DNA from: an uncultured Bacilli bacterium | GTDB lineage: Bacteria > Bacillota_I > Bacilli_A > RF39 > UBA660 | Assembly (NCBI GenBank): GCA_904374795.1 | Contig: CAJFEV010000005.1 | Coordinates: forward strand, 1-36,791 | Direction: 5' to 3' | Length of the DNA stretch: 36,791 bases | Shown: in pieces, positions 6,839-14,340 of the stretch | How positions within the stretch are numbered: position 1 is the stretch's first letter | How the letters are laid out: each line of letters begins with the position of its first letter | Made by a program: the position numbers and the translations under genes | Notes under the pieces: generated by a model | What the model saw: the letters and a program-made list of their open reading frames with translations, nothing else | What the model was told of the DNA's origin: nothing | Database searches by the model: none

Positions 6839-8867
6839 TGGATAGATTCACCACTCTTTCAAACATTTTAGAATGATCTCGATGACTTATATAAATTAAA
6901 GTTTTATCTTGCAAATACTTGCGAAGATTTTTAATAATTTTCTTTTCTAATCGTTCATCTACTTCACTTAAACATTCATCAAGCAAATAAATTTCTCCTT
7001 TTTTTAATAAAGTTCTAGCAAGCAATACTCTTTGCTTTTCTCCACCAGACAAATTTTCTTCATGAATAATTGTTTCGTAGCGTAATGCCCTTTTACAAAC
7101 GACACTCTCCAGTTCACAAATTTCACAAATTTCTTGAAAATCTTCAACCGAAAAATCTGAATAAAAGGCAATATTTTCTTTAATCGATTTTTTTAATAAA
7201 GGTTCCTTCTGACTTAAATAAACAATATTCTCACGAATTGTCGCCAAATTATAATCTTTTAAGTTTTGGCCTCCTATTAAAATCGTACCTGTATATTCTT
7301 CTACTTCCCTAATAAGCAAACGACATATTGTACTTTTACCTACGCCACTAGGCCCTTTTAAAAAAACATGTTCATGATTTTCTAAATCTATAGAAAGATG
7401 TTCTAAAGAAGGAACAATTGGCGTATAAGAAAAAGTAACATCCTTAAACGTTATCGAAGTATCTACCATTTTTATAATTGGATCATCTATATTCTCTTCT
7501 ACTAAAGCCATATATTCACTAATTTTACTTAAAACTCCTTTTAAATAATAAAATTTTGGTAAAACATCCATAAATTCTTTTAAAGGTGTTAATAAATAAG
7601 TGTATAAACTTTGAAAAGTCAAAAAATTTAAACCGGAAAGACTTCCTTGAAAATATAAATACATCCCATAAGTTAAAAGAATAAAACCAAGTACTTCTAA
7701 TCCAAAATTTTTAAAAATTTCAATTCTCTCTACTTTTACTTGATAACCTAACTTTTCTTTTATATGATGAGCCAAACCTTCTTCTAAACTCCTAATATGT
7801 TTGTTAGATGCATGTAGATGCTTTACCGGTTCAAACAAACGAATCCCTTCTAATAAATGTTCTTGCCATATACTTTCTTGTTCCATATGCATAAGTATGA
7901 TTCGGTATAAAGCTTTAGAAAATAAAAATCCAACGAGAAAATATACGCCTACACCAATACTTAATACAAGCAAGAGTTCTTTACTTAAAAAATATAAAAT
8001 AAAGAAAGACGAAAAGCCAAGAAAGGAATTTAAAGCAATGGATACAAAGACATCAGCAAAAATTTCTTTAATTTCTCTTGCTTCGGCTATTCTAGTAAGT
8101 ACTTCTCCAGTCTGATAACTTTTAAATTTTAATAAAGGAATTTTAAAAATATGAGCTAAAAAAGAATACATATAATCTATCTCAATATCCTTACTTAAAT
8201 AAAGCCTACACATTTCCTTAAGATAGAAAAATACGGAACGTAAGACAAGTAAACTTCCAAAAAAGAAAACCATATACCAAAACGTTTTATCCCAAACGAT
8301 ATTTTGATATTGATGTAAACTTACTTTTAAATAAAAACTTTCTAAAATAGGTAAAACAGAAAGCAAAAAACTTAAAAAGATAAGAAAGAAAACTTTTCTT
8401 TTATACATAAAAAGAATATTTTTTAAAAAAGTAACAACACTCTTTTCCTTAGGCATCTTTAGAATCATACCCTGAGGAATAACTTCTAAAACAATCCCAT
8501 CCCATTGTTCTTTAAAAGTTTCCAAAGACATCTTTCTTTTACCAACAGCTGGATCCATTAAAAGAATTTCTTTTTTATGAACCTTTTGTATAATCATAAA
8601 ATGCTCTAAACCATTTTTTAAACGAAAATGTCCAATTGCCGGAAACATGCATTTTTCTAATTCTTCTAATGAGACTTTTTTTCCTACAGCATCAAAACCA
8701 TATTTTTTTAATGTTTGAACTAAAAAATAGGCATTTGTTCCATTATGCGTTGTAAAAGTATCTTCTCGTAACTTTTCCATAGGAACGAATCCACCGTAGT
8801 ACTGGATAAGATAAGACAGGCAAGTTACTCCACAGTCTTTCGCGTCCCATTGTCTAATTTTCTTCAC
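6831..8867 (-). CDS. Bacteriocin ABC exporter with C39 leader peptidase
   Basis: A peptidase-containing ABC transporter that cleaves double-glycine leaders and exports the mature peptide. The real start is the GTG at 8867, eight bases after AAGGAG; the in-frame codon at 8897 would add ten residues. Counting from the GTG, the C39 domain has Cys12 (AKDCGVTCLSY), His89 (LEHFMII) and Asp105 (MDPA). Membrane segments fill about residues 155-420. The ATPase domain has Walker A GPSGVGKST, signature LSGGEKQR, Walker B IYLLDE and H-loop SHRD. Length (678) is normal for the family. It heads the operon exporter, accessory protein, peptide A, peptide B. Confidence 0.93.
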   Translation of the reverse strand: MKKIRQWDAKDCGVTCLSYLIQYYGGFVPMEKLREDTFTTHNGTNAYFLVQTLKKYGFDAVGKKVSLEELEKCMFPAIGHFRLKNGLEHFMIIQKVHKKEILLMDPAVGKRKMSLETFKEQWDGIVLEVIPQGMILKMPKEKSVVTFLKNILFMYKRKVFFLIFLSFLLSVLPILESFYLKVSLHQYQNIVWDKTFWYMVFFFGSLLVLRSVFFYLKEMCRLYLSKDIEIDYMYSFLAHIFKIPLLKFKSYQTGEVLTRIAEAREIKEIFADVFVSIALNSFLGFSSFFILYFLSKELLLVLSIGVGVYFLVGFLFSKALYRIILMHMEQESIWQEHLLEGIRLFEPVKHLHASNKHIRSLEEGLAHHIKEKLGYQVKVERIEIFKNFGLEVLGFILLTYGMYLYFQGSLSGLNFLTFQSLYTYLLTPLKEFMDVLPKFYYLKGVLSKISEYMALVEENIDDPIIKMVDTSITFKDVTFSYTPIVPSLEHLSIDLENHEHVFLKGPSGVGKSTICRLLIREVEEYTGTILIGGQNLKDYNLATIRENIVYLSQKEPLLKKSIKENIAFYSDFSVEDFQEICEICELESVVCKRALRYETIIHEENLSGGEKQRVLLARTLLKKGEIYLLDECLSEVDERLEKKIIKNLRKYLQDKTLIYISHRDHSKMFERVVNLSNG

Positions 8868-8916
8868 AAAAAAACTCCTTTCTACTAATACATTCAAGAA
8901 AAGAGTTCAATTTCCT

Positions 8917-9657
8917 TTATTTTTTGTGAATTTTTTTCATTTTTTTATTTTTTTTCTTTTTTTCCTCAATTTTCTTCATTATTTCAAATTCTTTAGGGTG
9001 ACTTTTCCATAAAGTAGGAAAGGCTTTTAACAAACGTTTAGGAAACTTTTTCATTCCTTTTACTCGGCTTGTCAACATTCTTTCAAACATCCCAGGAATT
9101 TTAGAAAGTTTTTCATTTTTTAAATCTTCAACCACAATCAAACGATGACGAAGGTTATAAGCTACGACACAAGAATAAGTAACATCTAACAAGAAAATAA
9201 TAAAAAGAATAACACTTGTCCAAATTAAAGTAGCGTTTTCAAATTGAATTAAAAAATCCGTCATATAAGGATTTAAAATATAGAGAATAATTGGTCCTCC
9301 AAGTCCAAATAAAATCGTGTTTTTTAAACAAATACGCCCATGAAGATTAAATTTTTCTTTACTATAATCCCACCATTTATTATGAAAAATTTTCTCTAAA
9401 GCATAACCAGTAAAATATTCAATGGTTGTAGTAATAAACATACTAAGTAATATTACTAAAAAAATATTTTCTTTAAAGGGTTCTAAAATCCAAATAAGAA
9501 GTAAGCTTCCTACTCCATAAATAGGGATAATTGGCCCACAAAAAAAACCACGATTAGCAATTTTTTTATCTACAATTGCACACATAATCATTTCCACAAC
9601 GTAACCAATCATGCTAAATAAAAGAAATTTCATAAAAAGTAAACAAATTTGATACAT
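8917..9657 (-). CDS. CmpB-family membrane protein (putative ABC permease)
   Basis: A 246-residue protein with about five membrane segments in the first 170 residues (for example GYVVEMIMCAIVD, FFCGPIIPIYGVGSLLLIW and NTILFGLGGPIILYIL) and a very basic, lysine-rich C-terminal tail. The pattern with NRGFFCGPIIPIYG matches the family annotated as putative ABC-transporter type IV permease (CmpB), found widely in Firmicutes. The function of this family is not established. It lies 49 bases upstream of the bacteriocin exporter on the same strand, so it may be cotranscribed, but it is probably a neighbour and not part of the system. Confidence 0.75.
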   Translation of the reverse strand: MYQICLLFMKFLLFSMIGYVVEMIMCAIVDKKIANRGFFCGPIIPIYGVGSLLLIWILEPFKENIFLVILLSMFITTTIEYFTGYALEKIFHNKWWDYSKEKFNLHGRICLKNTILFGLGGPIILYILNPYMTDFLIQFENATLIWTSVILFIIFLLDVTYSCVVAYNLRHRLIVVEDLKNEKLSKIPGMFERMLTSRVKGMKKFPKRLLKAFPTLWKSHPKEFEIMKKIEEKKKKNKKMKKIHKK

Positions 9658-9678
9658 AACTCACTTCACCATATTTTT

Positions 9679-9687
9679 ATTATAGCA
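9679..9687 (-). promoter_or_regulatory. Extended -10 promoter before the CmpB-family gene
   Basis: Read on the minus strand, TGC is followed directly by TATAAT (9684-9679), an extended -10 box. It lies about 20 bases before the start codon at 9657. No clear -35 box is visible. It may also drive the bacteriocin genes downstream. Confidence 0.5.
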
Positions 9688-9759
9688 TAATCCGCGATAA
9701 ATCATGTAATAAAATTTTGTAATATTCATATGATGTGATAGATGCTTAGGAGGAATATT

Positions 9760-10263
9760 ATGATTAATAAACAAAGTGTATGGTTTGTAACTCTATTTAG
9801 TCTTATTTTAGTTTTATCGATTTATTATGTCACCATGAAGGATAGTAGCTTGGCAGCTATTTTAGAAAATACGGATTCTACTACAAGTGTTCCAGTAAAT
9901 GTAGATGTTGAAGAAAGTAGCCTTTTAGTTTCTCTTAGAGTCAGCGAAGACGAAAGCGTTTTAAAAGAAATGGAAAACTATCAAGCTATATTAATGGATA
10001 CAACAAAAACAACCGAAGAAAAAAATAATGCGTACAATTCATTAATGGCTTTGCAAAACAAAAAAAGTGATGAAGAAAAAATTGAGAAAAAAATTAAAGA
10101 AACCTATCAATTAGATAGTTTTGCTAAAATTAGTAAAGACACCATAAGTATTGTTATTGCTAGCACCGATCATTCAAATACACTTGCAAATAATATTATT
10201 AGAACTGTTCAAGAATTATTTGATGAGGAAAAATACATTACTGTAAAATTTCAAAATGCATAA
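9760..10263 (+). CDS. spoIIIAH: SpoIIIAH-like sporulation channel protein
   Basis: A protein of about 167 residues: a short cytoplasmic N-terminus, one membrane segment (about residues 7-25), a low-complexity linker, a coiled-coil middle and a C-terminal domain of the YscJ/ring-building type, as in SpoIIIAH. In the family this mother-cell protein binds SpoIIQ across the forespore envelope. AGGAGG before MINKQSVW places the start at 9760, not at the in-frame ATG at 9742. Unlike in B. subtilis, no other spoIIIA genes are nearby. It is followed by gerE and gerM, and GerM supports this same channel in B. subtilis. The assignment rests on the overall pattern. Confidence 0.75.
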   Translation: MINKQSVWFVTLFSLILVLSIYYVTMKDSSLAAILENTDSTTSVPVNVDVEESSLLVSLRVSEDESVLKEMENYQAILMDTTKTTEEKNNAYNSLMALQNKKSDEEKIEKKIKETYQLDSFAKISKDTISIVIASTDHSNTLANNIIRTVQELFDEEKYITVKFQNA

Positions 10264-10329
10264 GACACCTCTTTTCTTTCTTATCATAAAATACTATAAG
10301 TAGGTTTATGGAAAAGAAAGGGTGATGAC

Positions 10330-10536
10330 ATGAAGCAAAAAATACTTACACCGCGAGAAAAAGAGATTTTTGAAAAGTTAATTCAAAATTATACAACCAA
10401 AGACATTGCAAAAGATTTAAACATCAGTGAAAAAACTGTTCGCAATCATATTTCAAATGCAATGCAAAAATTAGAAGTTAAAGGTCGTGCAAGCGCCGTC
10501 GTAGAGCTTCTGCGTTTAGGTGAGATATCAATTTAA
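10330..10536 (+). CDS. gerE: GerE, LuxR-type regulator of late sporulation
   Basis: A 68-residue protein that is a single LuxR/GerE helix-turn-helix domain. It has LTPREKEIFEKLIQNYTTKDIA, then ISEKTVRNHISNAMQKL and VKGRASAVVELLRLGEI. The last parts are nearly identical to B. subtilis GerE (74 residues), the last mother-cell regulator, which acts with sigma-K on coat genes. The stretch CATAAAATA at 10285-10293, with ACACC 15 bases before it, fits a sigma-K-type promoter (weak evidence). A terminator follows immediately at 10535. The gene lies between spoIIIAH and gerM. Confidence 0.9.
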   Translation: MKQKILTPREKEIFEKLIQNYTTKDIAKDLNISEKTVRNHISNAMQKLEVKGRASAVVELLRLGEISI

Positions 10537-10564
10537 GAAAGTTTTTAAAGACTTTCTTTTTTTA
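10535..10564 (+). terminator. Terminator after gerE
   Basis: A perfect 8-bp stem AAGAAAGT (10535-10542) / ACTTTCTT (10551-10558) is followed by a T run. It begins on the gerE stop codon and lies before the true gerM start, so gerM is at least partly on its own transcript. Confidence 0.75.
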
Positions 10565-10612
10565 GTTCTTCTTTCTTTTTCTTTATCATATTCTTTATTA
10601 GGTGATTTATCG

Positions 10613-11518
10613 ATGATTAAAAATTGCGTCAAAAGAAAACTCATTATCACAACTTTTGCCTTACTTATTTTTTTAATCACATTAACATTTCCTAGAACCG
10701 AAGAAGAAATAAAAAATGTAACCATAACATATACAGAAGCAAAACCCTCACCTATTTATTTATTAAACAATGAAGAATTTGTTTCGAGAACGGATGTTTC
10801 TATAAAAAGTGAAACTACTATAGATCAAGCAAAAGAAATACTAGAAATCCTGACAATTGATAATGCTAAATCGGCTTATATTCCTAATTTTTTCTCACCT
10901 ATTTTACCTAAAAATACAAAAATAATAAGCATAGATATTCAAGATACAACTTTAAAAATAAATTTTAGTAAAGAGTTTTTTAGTATTCCAAAAGGTTACG
11001 AAGAAAAAGCTTTAGAATGTTTGGTATATTCCCTAACGGAACTTGATGGTATTGATGGAATTATTCTTTATGTTGATGGGAGTATGCTAGAAACACTACC
11101 AAATAGCAATAAGAAACTACCTCCTCTATTAACAAGAGATATTGGTATTAATAAAGTTTATGATTTATCCGGATTAAAAAATGTAACCAAAACAACGACT
11201 TATTACATAGCTAAAGAAGAAGATACGTCTTATTATATTCCAGTAACGTTACTTGAAAATACCGAAAAAGATAAAGTAGAAATTATTATTGAACGCTTAA
11301 AAACAAATCCAAGTATTCAAACAAATTTAATTAGTTATTTAACAGCTAATACTGAACTTACTAATTATGAAATTTTAGAAAGTGAAATCAAATTAAGTTT
11401 TAGTCCTTTACTTTATGAAGGACTAGCTTCACAAGATATTGAAGAAGAAGTAAAATACTCGATATCTTTATCCATGCAAGATACTTTAAATGTAGAAAAT
11501 GTTACCTTTGTTGAATAG
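10613..11518 (+). CDS. gerM: GerM-like sporulation/germination lipoprotein-type protein
   Basis: A 301-residue protein with an N-terminal membrane segment (about residues 9-25) and two GerMN domains in tandem. The first includes INFSKEFFSIPKGYEEKALECLVYSLTEL with GIILYVDG, and the second has LSFSPLLYEG and EEVKYSISLSMQD. In B. subtilis GerM helps assemble the SpoIIIAH-SpoIIQ channel. The start at 10613 is chosen because AGGTGA (10600-10605) precedes it; the longer frame from 10520 would run through the gerE terminator. I see no lipobox cysteine, so the anchor is probably the membrane segment itself. Confidence 0.8.
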   Translation: MIKNCVKRKLIITTFALLIFLITLTFPRTEEEIKNVTITYTEAKPSPIYLLNNEEFVSRTDVSIKSETTIDQAKEILEILTIDNAKSAYIPNFFSPILPKNTKIISIDIQDTTLKINFSKEFFSIPKGYEEKALECLVYSLTELDGIDGIILYVDGSMLETLPNSNKKLPPLLTRDIGINKVYDLSGLKNVTKTTTYYIAKEEDTSYYIPVTLLENTEKDKVEIIIERLKTNPSIQTNLISYLTANTELTNYEILESEIKLSFSPLLYEGLASQDIEEEVKYSISLSMQDTLNVENVTFVE

Positions 11519-11554
11519 AAAAAATGAATACTTAATTATGTATTCACTTTTTTT
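11519..11554 (+). terminator. Terminator after gerM
   Basis: The stem TGAATAC/GTATTCA (11525-11531 and 11540-11546) is extended by an A run on the left and seven T on the right, with one mismatch. It starts right after the gerM stop codon. Confidence 0.8.
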
Positions 11555-11572
11555 CTTTAATTGAAATTTTAG

Positions 11573-11619
11573 TTATAAATTTAATAGACACATTTAAATT
11601 TAATCAAATGCTTCCATAT
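11573..11619 (+). repeat. Leader-like repeat, copy 1
   Basis: A TATAAA-type -10 sequence is followed by the 33-base core (11587-11619) that starts GACACAT and ends TGCTTCCATAT, with a weak internal hairpin (CATTTAA against TCAAATG). The same layout recurs at 12171-12216 on this strand and at 12396-12421 on the other strand. A transcript here would end in the T-rich sequence near 11646-11670. No gene follows on this strand. Confidence 0.5.
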
Positions 11620-11648
11620 ATACTTTAATATGTAAAAAATATATTTTT

Positions 11649-11996
11649 TTAATTAAATTTTTTTTCTAAATTTCTTTGATACTCATCTATTTTATTTTGA
11701 TACTTATTAAATTCAATTTTATATTCCTCTTCAAAATAACAATTGCTTAAATTGTAAGTTTTTTCTAGAGTTTTTGTATAATTTTCATTGTAAGATATCG
11801 AAACATATCTTAATACATCTTGTTCTATGAAGTTTTTATAAAAATTCATAAGATAATTGTATCTACTTAAATCATAAGACTTATCTTTATTTAATTGAAG
11901 AACGATTATTTGGACGTTTTCTCCTCTTTTTTTCCATTTATTTTGAACATCATAAGGTCCTGTTTGAATTATCTTACTTTCATACTCCATATTCAT
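11649..11996 (-). CDS. Unknown 115-residue protein, weakly supported
   Basis: A lysine-, asparagine- and tyrosine-rich soluble protein with no motif I recognise and no membrane segment. No good ribosome binding site precedes ATG at 11996 or the next ATG. It lies between repeat copies 1 and 2, about 600 bases apart and in the same orientation, so it could be an inserted or decayed gene. The reading frame is long for such AT-rich DNA, which is the main reason to list it. Confidence 0.35.
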   Translation of the reverse strand: MNMEYESKIIQTGPYDVQNKWKKRGENVQIIVLQLNKDKSYDLSRYNYLMNFYKNFIEQDVLRYVSISYNENYTKTLEKTYNLSNCYFEEEYKIEFNKYQNKIDEYQRNLEKKFN

Positions 11997-12182
11997 TTTC
12001 CAAACACACTTAAAATGTATCGTATTTAATCGTATTTGAAAATATATATTTATTCAAATTGATTGACACTTATATTCATACTCAACTTCTAGAATTCTTT
12101 GAAAAATTCTTAAAAATGAATAGAAATATCATTATATATGATACAATAGTATATATCAAAGAAATTTGATTATAATTTTAAT

Positions 12183-12271
12183 GGACACATTTGAATCTAA
12201 TCAGATGCTTCCATATTGTTTTTTGGTTAGCACCCGACTCAACTGTTGTTGATTAAGGTGCTTATTTTTTT
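12183..12271 (+). ncRNA. Candidate antisense RNA with strong terminator (leader repeat copy 2)
   Basis: TATAAT at 12171-12176 predicts a start at the G at 12183, right at GGACACAT. The RNA first forms a 7-bp hairpin CATTTGA/TCAGATG and then carries TGCTTCCATAT. It ends in a two-part stem AGCACC...GGTGCT (12229-12262) enclosing TCAAC/GTTGA, with a run of seven T to 12271. Its end overlaps the 3' end of the minus-strand gene at 12270-12359. The likely minus-strand transcript would be complementary to it if it reads through. Role as an antitoxin RNA is inference. Confidence 0.5.
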
Positions 12272-12359
12272 ATCTAAAAATTAGTATAAATAATAACCCA
12301 AAGATTATTACTAATAAATGATAAATTATACGATATAGGTATTTTTCTCTTTTTCGCAT
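12270..12359 (-). CDS. 29-residue hydrophobic basic peptide, type I toxin-like
   Basis: The peptide starts MRKREKYLYR and continues as one long hydrophobic helix ending in Arg: a basic N-terminus followed by a membrane segment, the shape of type I toxins and other tiny membrane peptides. The ATG at 12359 lies nine bases after GAGGGG; an ATG at 12368 is also in frame but touches that box. A strong promoter lies upstream (12430-12458). In the 60-base leader, CCTCTTT can pair with the AAAGAGAGG that contains the ribosome binding site, so translation may be controlled. The candidate antisense RNA converges on its 3' end. Function is inferred from shape and layout only. Confidence 0.5.
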   Translation of the reverse strand: MRKREKYLYRIIYHLLVIIFGLLFILIFR

Positions 12360-12395
12360 AATAATCATCCCCTCTCTTTATTCTTTAAAAAAAGA

Positions 12396-12421
12396 GGAAG
12401 CACCTGAAACGTGGATGTGTC
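12396..12421 (-). repeat. Leader-like repeat, copy 3 (5' end of the small-peptide mRNA)
   Basis: Read on the minus strand this is GACACAT, ten diverged bases, then GGTGCTTCC. It shares the ends and spacing type of copies 1 and 2 but is shorter. It lies at the predicted 5' end of the transcript for the 29-residue peptide, just as copy 2 lies at the 5' end of the convergent RNA. Confidence 0.45.
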
Positions 12422-12429
12422 TGTTTATT

Positions 12430-12458
12430 ACTATAGCATACTAAATTTAGCTTTGCAA
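12430..12458 (-). promoter_or_regulatory. Promoter of the small hydrophobic peptide
   Basis: On the minus strand, TTGCAA (12458-12453) and TATAGT (12435-12430) are separated by 17 bases, with TGC directly before the -10 box (extended -10). The start is predicted near 12423, at the beginning of leader repeat copy 3. Confidence 0.65.
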
Positions 12459-12462
12459 ATTG

Positions 12463-12495
12463 CAAAAAAAAGAAATAGATTTTTTAATCCATTTC
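12463..12495 (-). terminator. Terminator of the ABC exporter operon
   Basis: The minus-strand stem GAAATGGAT/ATCTATTTC (12495-12487 and 12480-12472) is followed by eight T. It overlaps the last codons of the exporter gene ending at 12484. Confidence 0.8.
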
Positions 12496-14340
12496 TATAG
12501 CGCCGGTATATAGACCATAGTACGTACCTTTTAATTTAATTAATTCTTCGTGATTTCCTCGTTCGATAATATGTCCATGATCTAATACCATAATTAAATC
12601 TGAATTTTTAATTGTAGAAAGCCGATGAGCTATAACAAAAACCGTTCTTCCTTTCATTAATTTATCCATACCTTCTTGAACGATTTTTTCTGTTCTCGTA
12701 TCAATACTTGACGTTGCCTCATCTAAAATAAGTACTGGTGGATTATTTAAAGCAGCACGAGCAATCGATAAAAGTTGTCTTTGACCTTGAGATATAGAGG
12801 AAGCATTTCCTTCGATAACAGTATCATAACCATCTGGTAAATTCCGAATAAACTCATCTGCATTCGCAAGTTTTGCTGCTTCATACACCTCTTCATCTGT
12901 AGCATCTAACTTTCCATAACGAATATTTTCTCTAATCGTTCCACTAAACAAACTTGTATCTTGTAAAACCATTCCTAAAGATCTACGAAGATCTTCTTTT
13001 TTTATTTTTTCAATATTAATTCCATCATAACGAATTTTCCCCTTTTGAATATCATAAAAACGATTAATTAAATTCGTAATAGTCGTTTTACCAGCACCTG
13101 TTGCACCGACAAAAGAAACCTTTTCTCCCTCATGAGCTACTAAGGAAATATCGTGTAAAACAATCTTGTTTGGAGTATAACCAAATTCTACATCTACAAA
13201 TTCGACTTCACCACATAATTTTTTATAAGTAATCGTTCCATCTTGATGTTTATGACGCCATGCCCAAGAACCAGTTCTTTCCTTTGTTTCAACAAGATGT
13301 CCCTCTTCTTCCCTGACATTAACAAGGGTAACATATCCTTTATCTTCCTCAGATTTTTCATCAATAAGTTCAAAAATTCTTTCCGCACCAGCTAAAGCCA
13401 TAACAATTGAATTCATTTGTTGAGATACTTGACCTAATGGATTTGTGAAAGCTTTAACATATTGTAAAAACGCTGCGATGCTTCCAATAGAAAGAATTCC
13501 ATTTACGGATAAAATTCCACCGATTACAGCAACTAAAACATAACCAAGATTACCAATATTCATAATACAAGGCATGAGCATATTGGCAAATGCATTTGCC
13601 TTTGTCATACTTTCACATAGTTCATCATTTAATTTATCAAAAGCTTCTTTGTTTTGATCTTCATAATTAAATACTTTAACAACCTTTTGCCCTTCCATCA
13701 TCTCTTCAATATAACCATTTACTTTACCAATATCTTCTTGTTGACGGACAAAATATTTTGAACTATTTCCTCCTAAATATTTAATAACAAAAATCATTAA
13801 AACAACCATTGCTAAAACAACGAATGTTAAATAGACGTTTGTATAAAACATGGCAAGCAATACTGAAAACATAGAAACAAGAGAAGAAAAAACTTGAGGA
13901 ATACTTTGGCTTAACATTTGTCTTAAGGTATCCACATCATTCGTGTAAGTACTCATAATTTCTCCATGGCCTTTTTGGTCAAAATAACGTATAGGAAGAC
14001 TTTGCATATGAGTGAACATATCTTCACGAATTTCTTTTAATACACCTTGAGAAATATTAATCATTAATCGATTGTAAATATATGTACAAATCACACCTAC
14101 TAAATATATCAAAGCCATAATAAAAATCATTTGAAGAAGTGGTGCGAAATCTTTTACTTCACTTTGAAGCAATGGGGTAATCACATCATCAATTAAATAT
14201 TTGATAAATTGTGCCCCTAAAACACCTACTAAAGCACTGATAATAATACTTACTAAAACAACAAATAATTGGAATTTAAAGTTTTTGGTAACATATTTTA
14301 ACAATCTCTTAATGGTTTTTCCTTGATTTTTTTTCTTCAT
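12484..14340 (-). CDS. Heterodimeric ABC exporter, subunit 2 (active Walker B)
   Basis: A 618-residue half exporter: six membrane segments (about residues 20-330), then an ATPase domain. Walker A is GATGAGKTT, Walker B ends LILDEATSS with the catalytic Glu, and the switch is AHRLS. The signature reads ISQGQRQ instead of LSGGQ. About 45 extra residues with several charged and tryptophan positions (near EEEGHLVETKERTGSWAWRH) sit between the two domains. The partner gene has the opposite set of changes, so the pair forms one normal and one degenerate ATP site, as in BmrC/BmrD and TM287/288. ATG at 14340 is preferred over GTG at 14349 because of AAGGAAG spacing. Substrate unknown; multidrug export is usual. 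Confidence 0.88.
   Translation of the reverse strand: MKKKNQGKTIKRLLKYVTKNFKFQLFVVLVSIIISALVGVLGAQFIKYLIDDVITPLLQSEVKDFAPLLQMIFIMALIYLVGVICTYIYNRLMINISQGVLKEIREDMFTHMQSLPIRYFDQKGHGEIMSTYTNDVDTLRQMLSQSIPQVFSSLVSMFSVLLAMFYTNVYLTFVVLAMVVLMIFVIKYLGGNSSKYFVRQQEDIGKVNGYIEEMMEGQKVVKVFNYEDQNKEAFDKLNDELCESMTKANAFANMLMPCIMNIGNLGYVLVAVIGGILSVNGILSIGSIAAFLQYVKAFTNPLGQVSQQMNSIVMALAGAERIFELIDEKSEEDKGYVTLVNVREEEGHLVETKERTGSWAWRHKHQDGTITYKKLCGEVEFVDVEFGYTPNKIVLHDISLVAHEGEKVSFVGATGAGKTTITNLINRFYDIQKGKIRYDGINIEKIKKEDLRRSLGMVLQDTSLFSGTIRENIRYGKLDATDEEVYEAAKLANADEFIRNLPDGYDTVIEGNASSISQGQRQLLSIARAALNNPPVLILDEATSSIDTRTEKIVQEGMDKLMKGRTVFVIAHRLSTIKNSDLIMVLDHGHIIERGNHEELIKLKGTYYGLYTGAIEMD

Noticed and set aside
8917-9657. 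CmpB-family gene as a core part of the bacteriocin system
   Set aside because: The family is widespread in Firmicutes without bacteriocins and the gene has its own promoter, so position alone is not enough.
10520-10612. N-terminal extension of the gerM frame back to 10520
   Set aside because: It overlaps the gerE terminator and has no ribosome binding site, while AGGTGA lies just before the ATG at 10613.
12183-12424. Fst/par-type locus
   Set aside because: par has direct repeats giving complementary 5' ends and a shared bidirectional terminator. Here the repeats are inverted on the DNA, the terminator has a T run on one strand only, and the peptide does not look like Fst.
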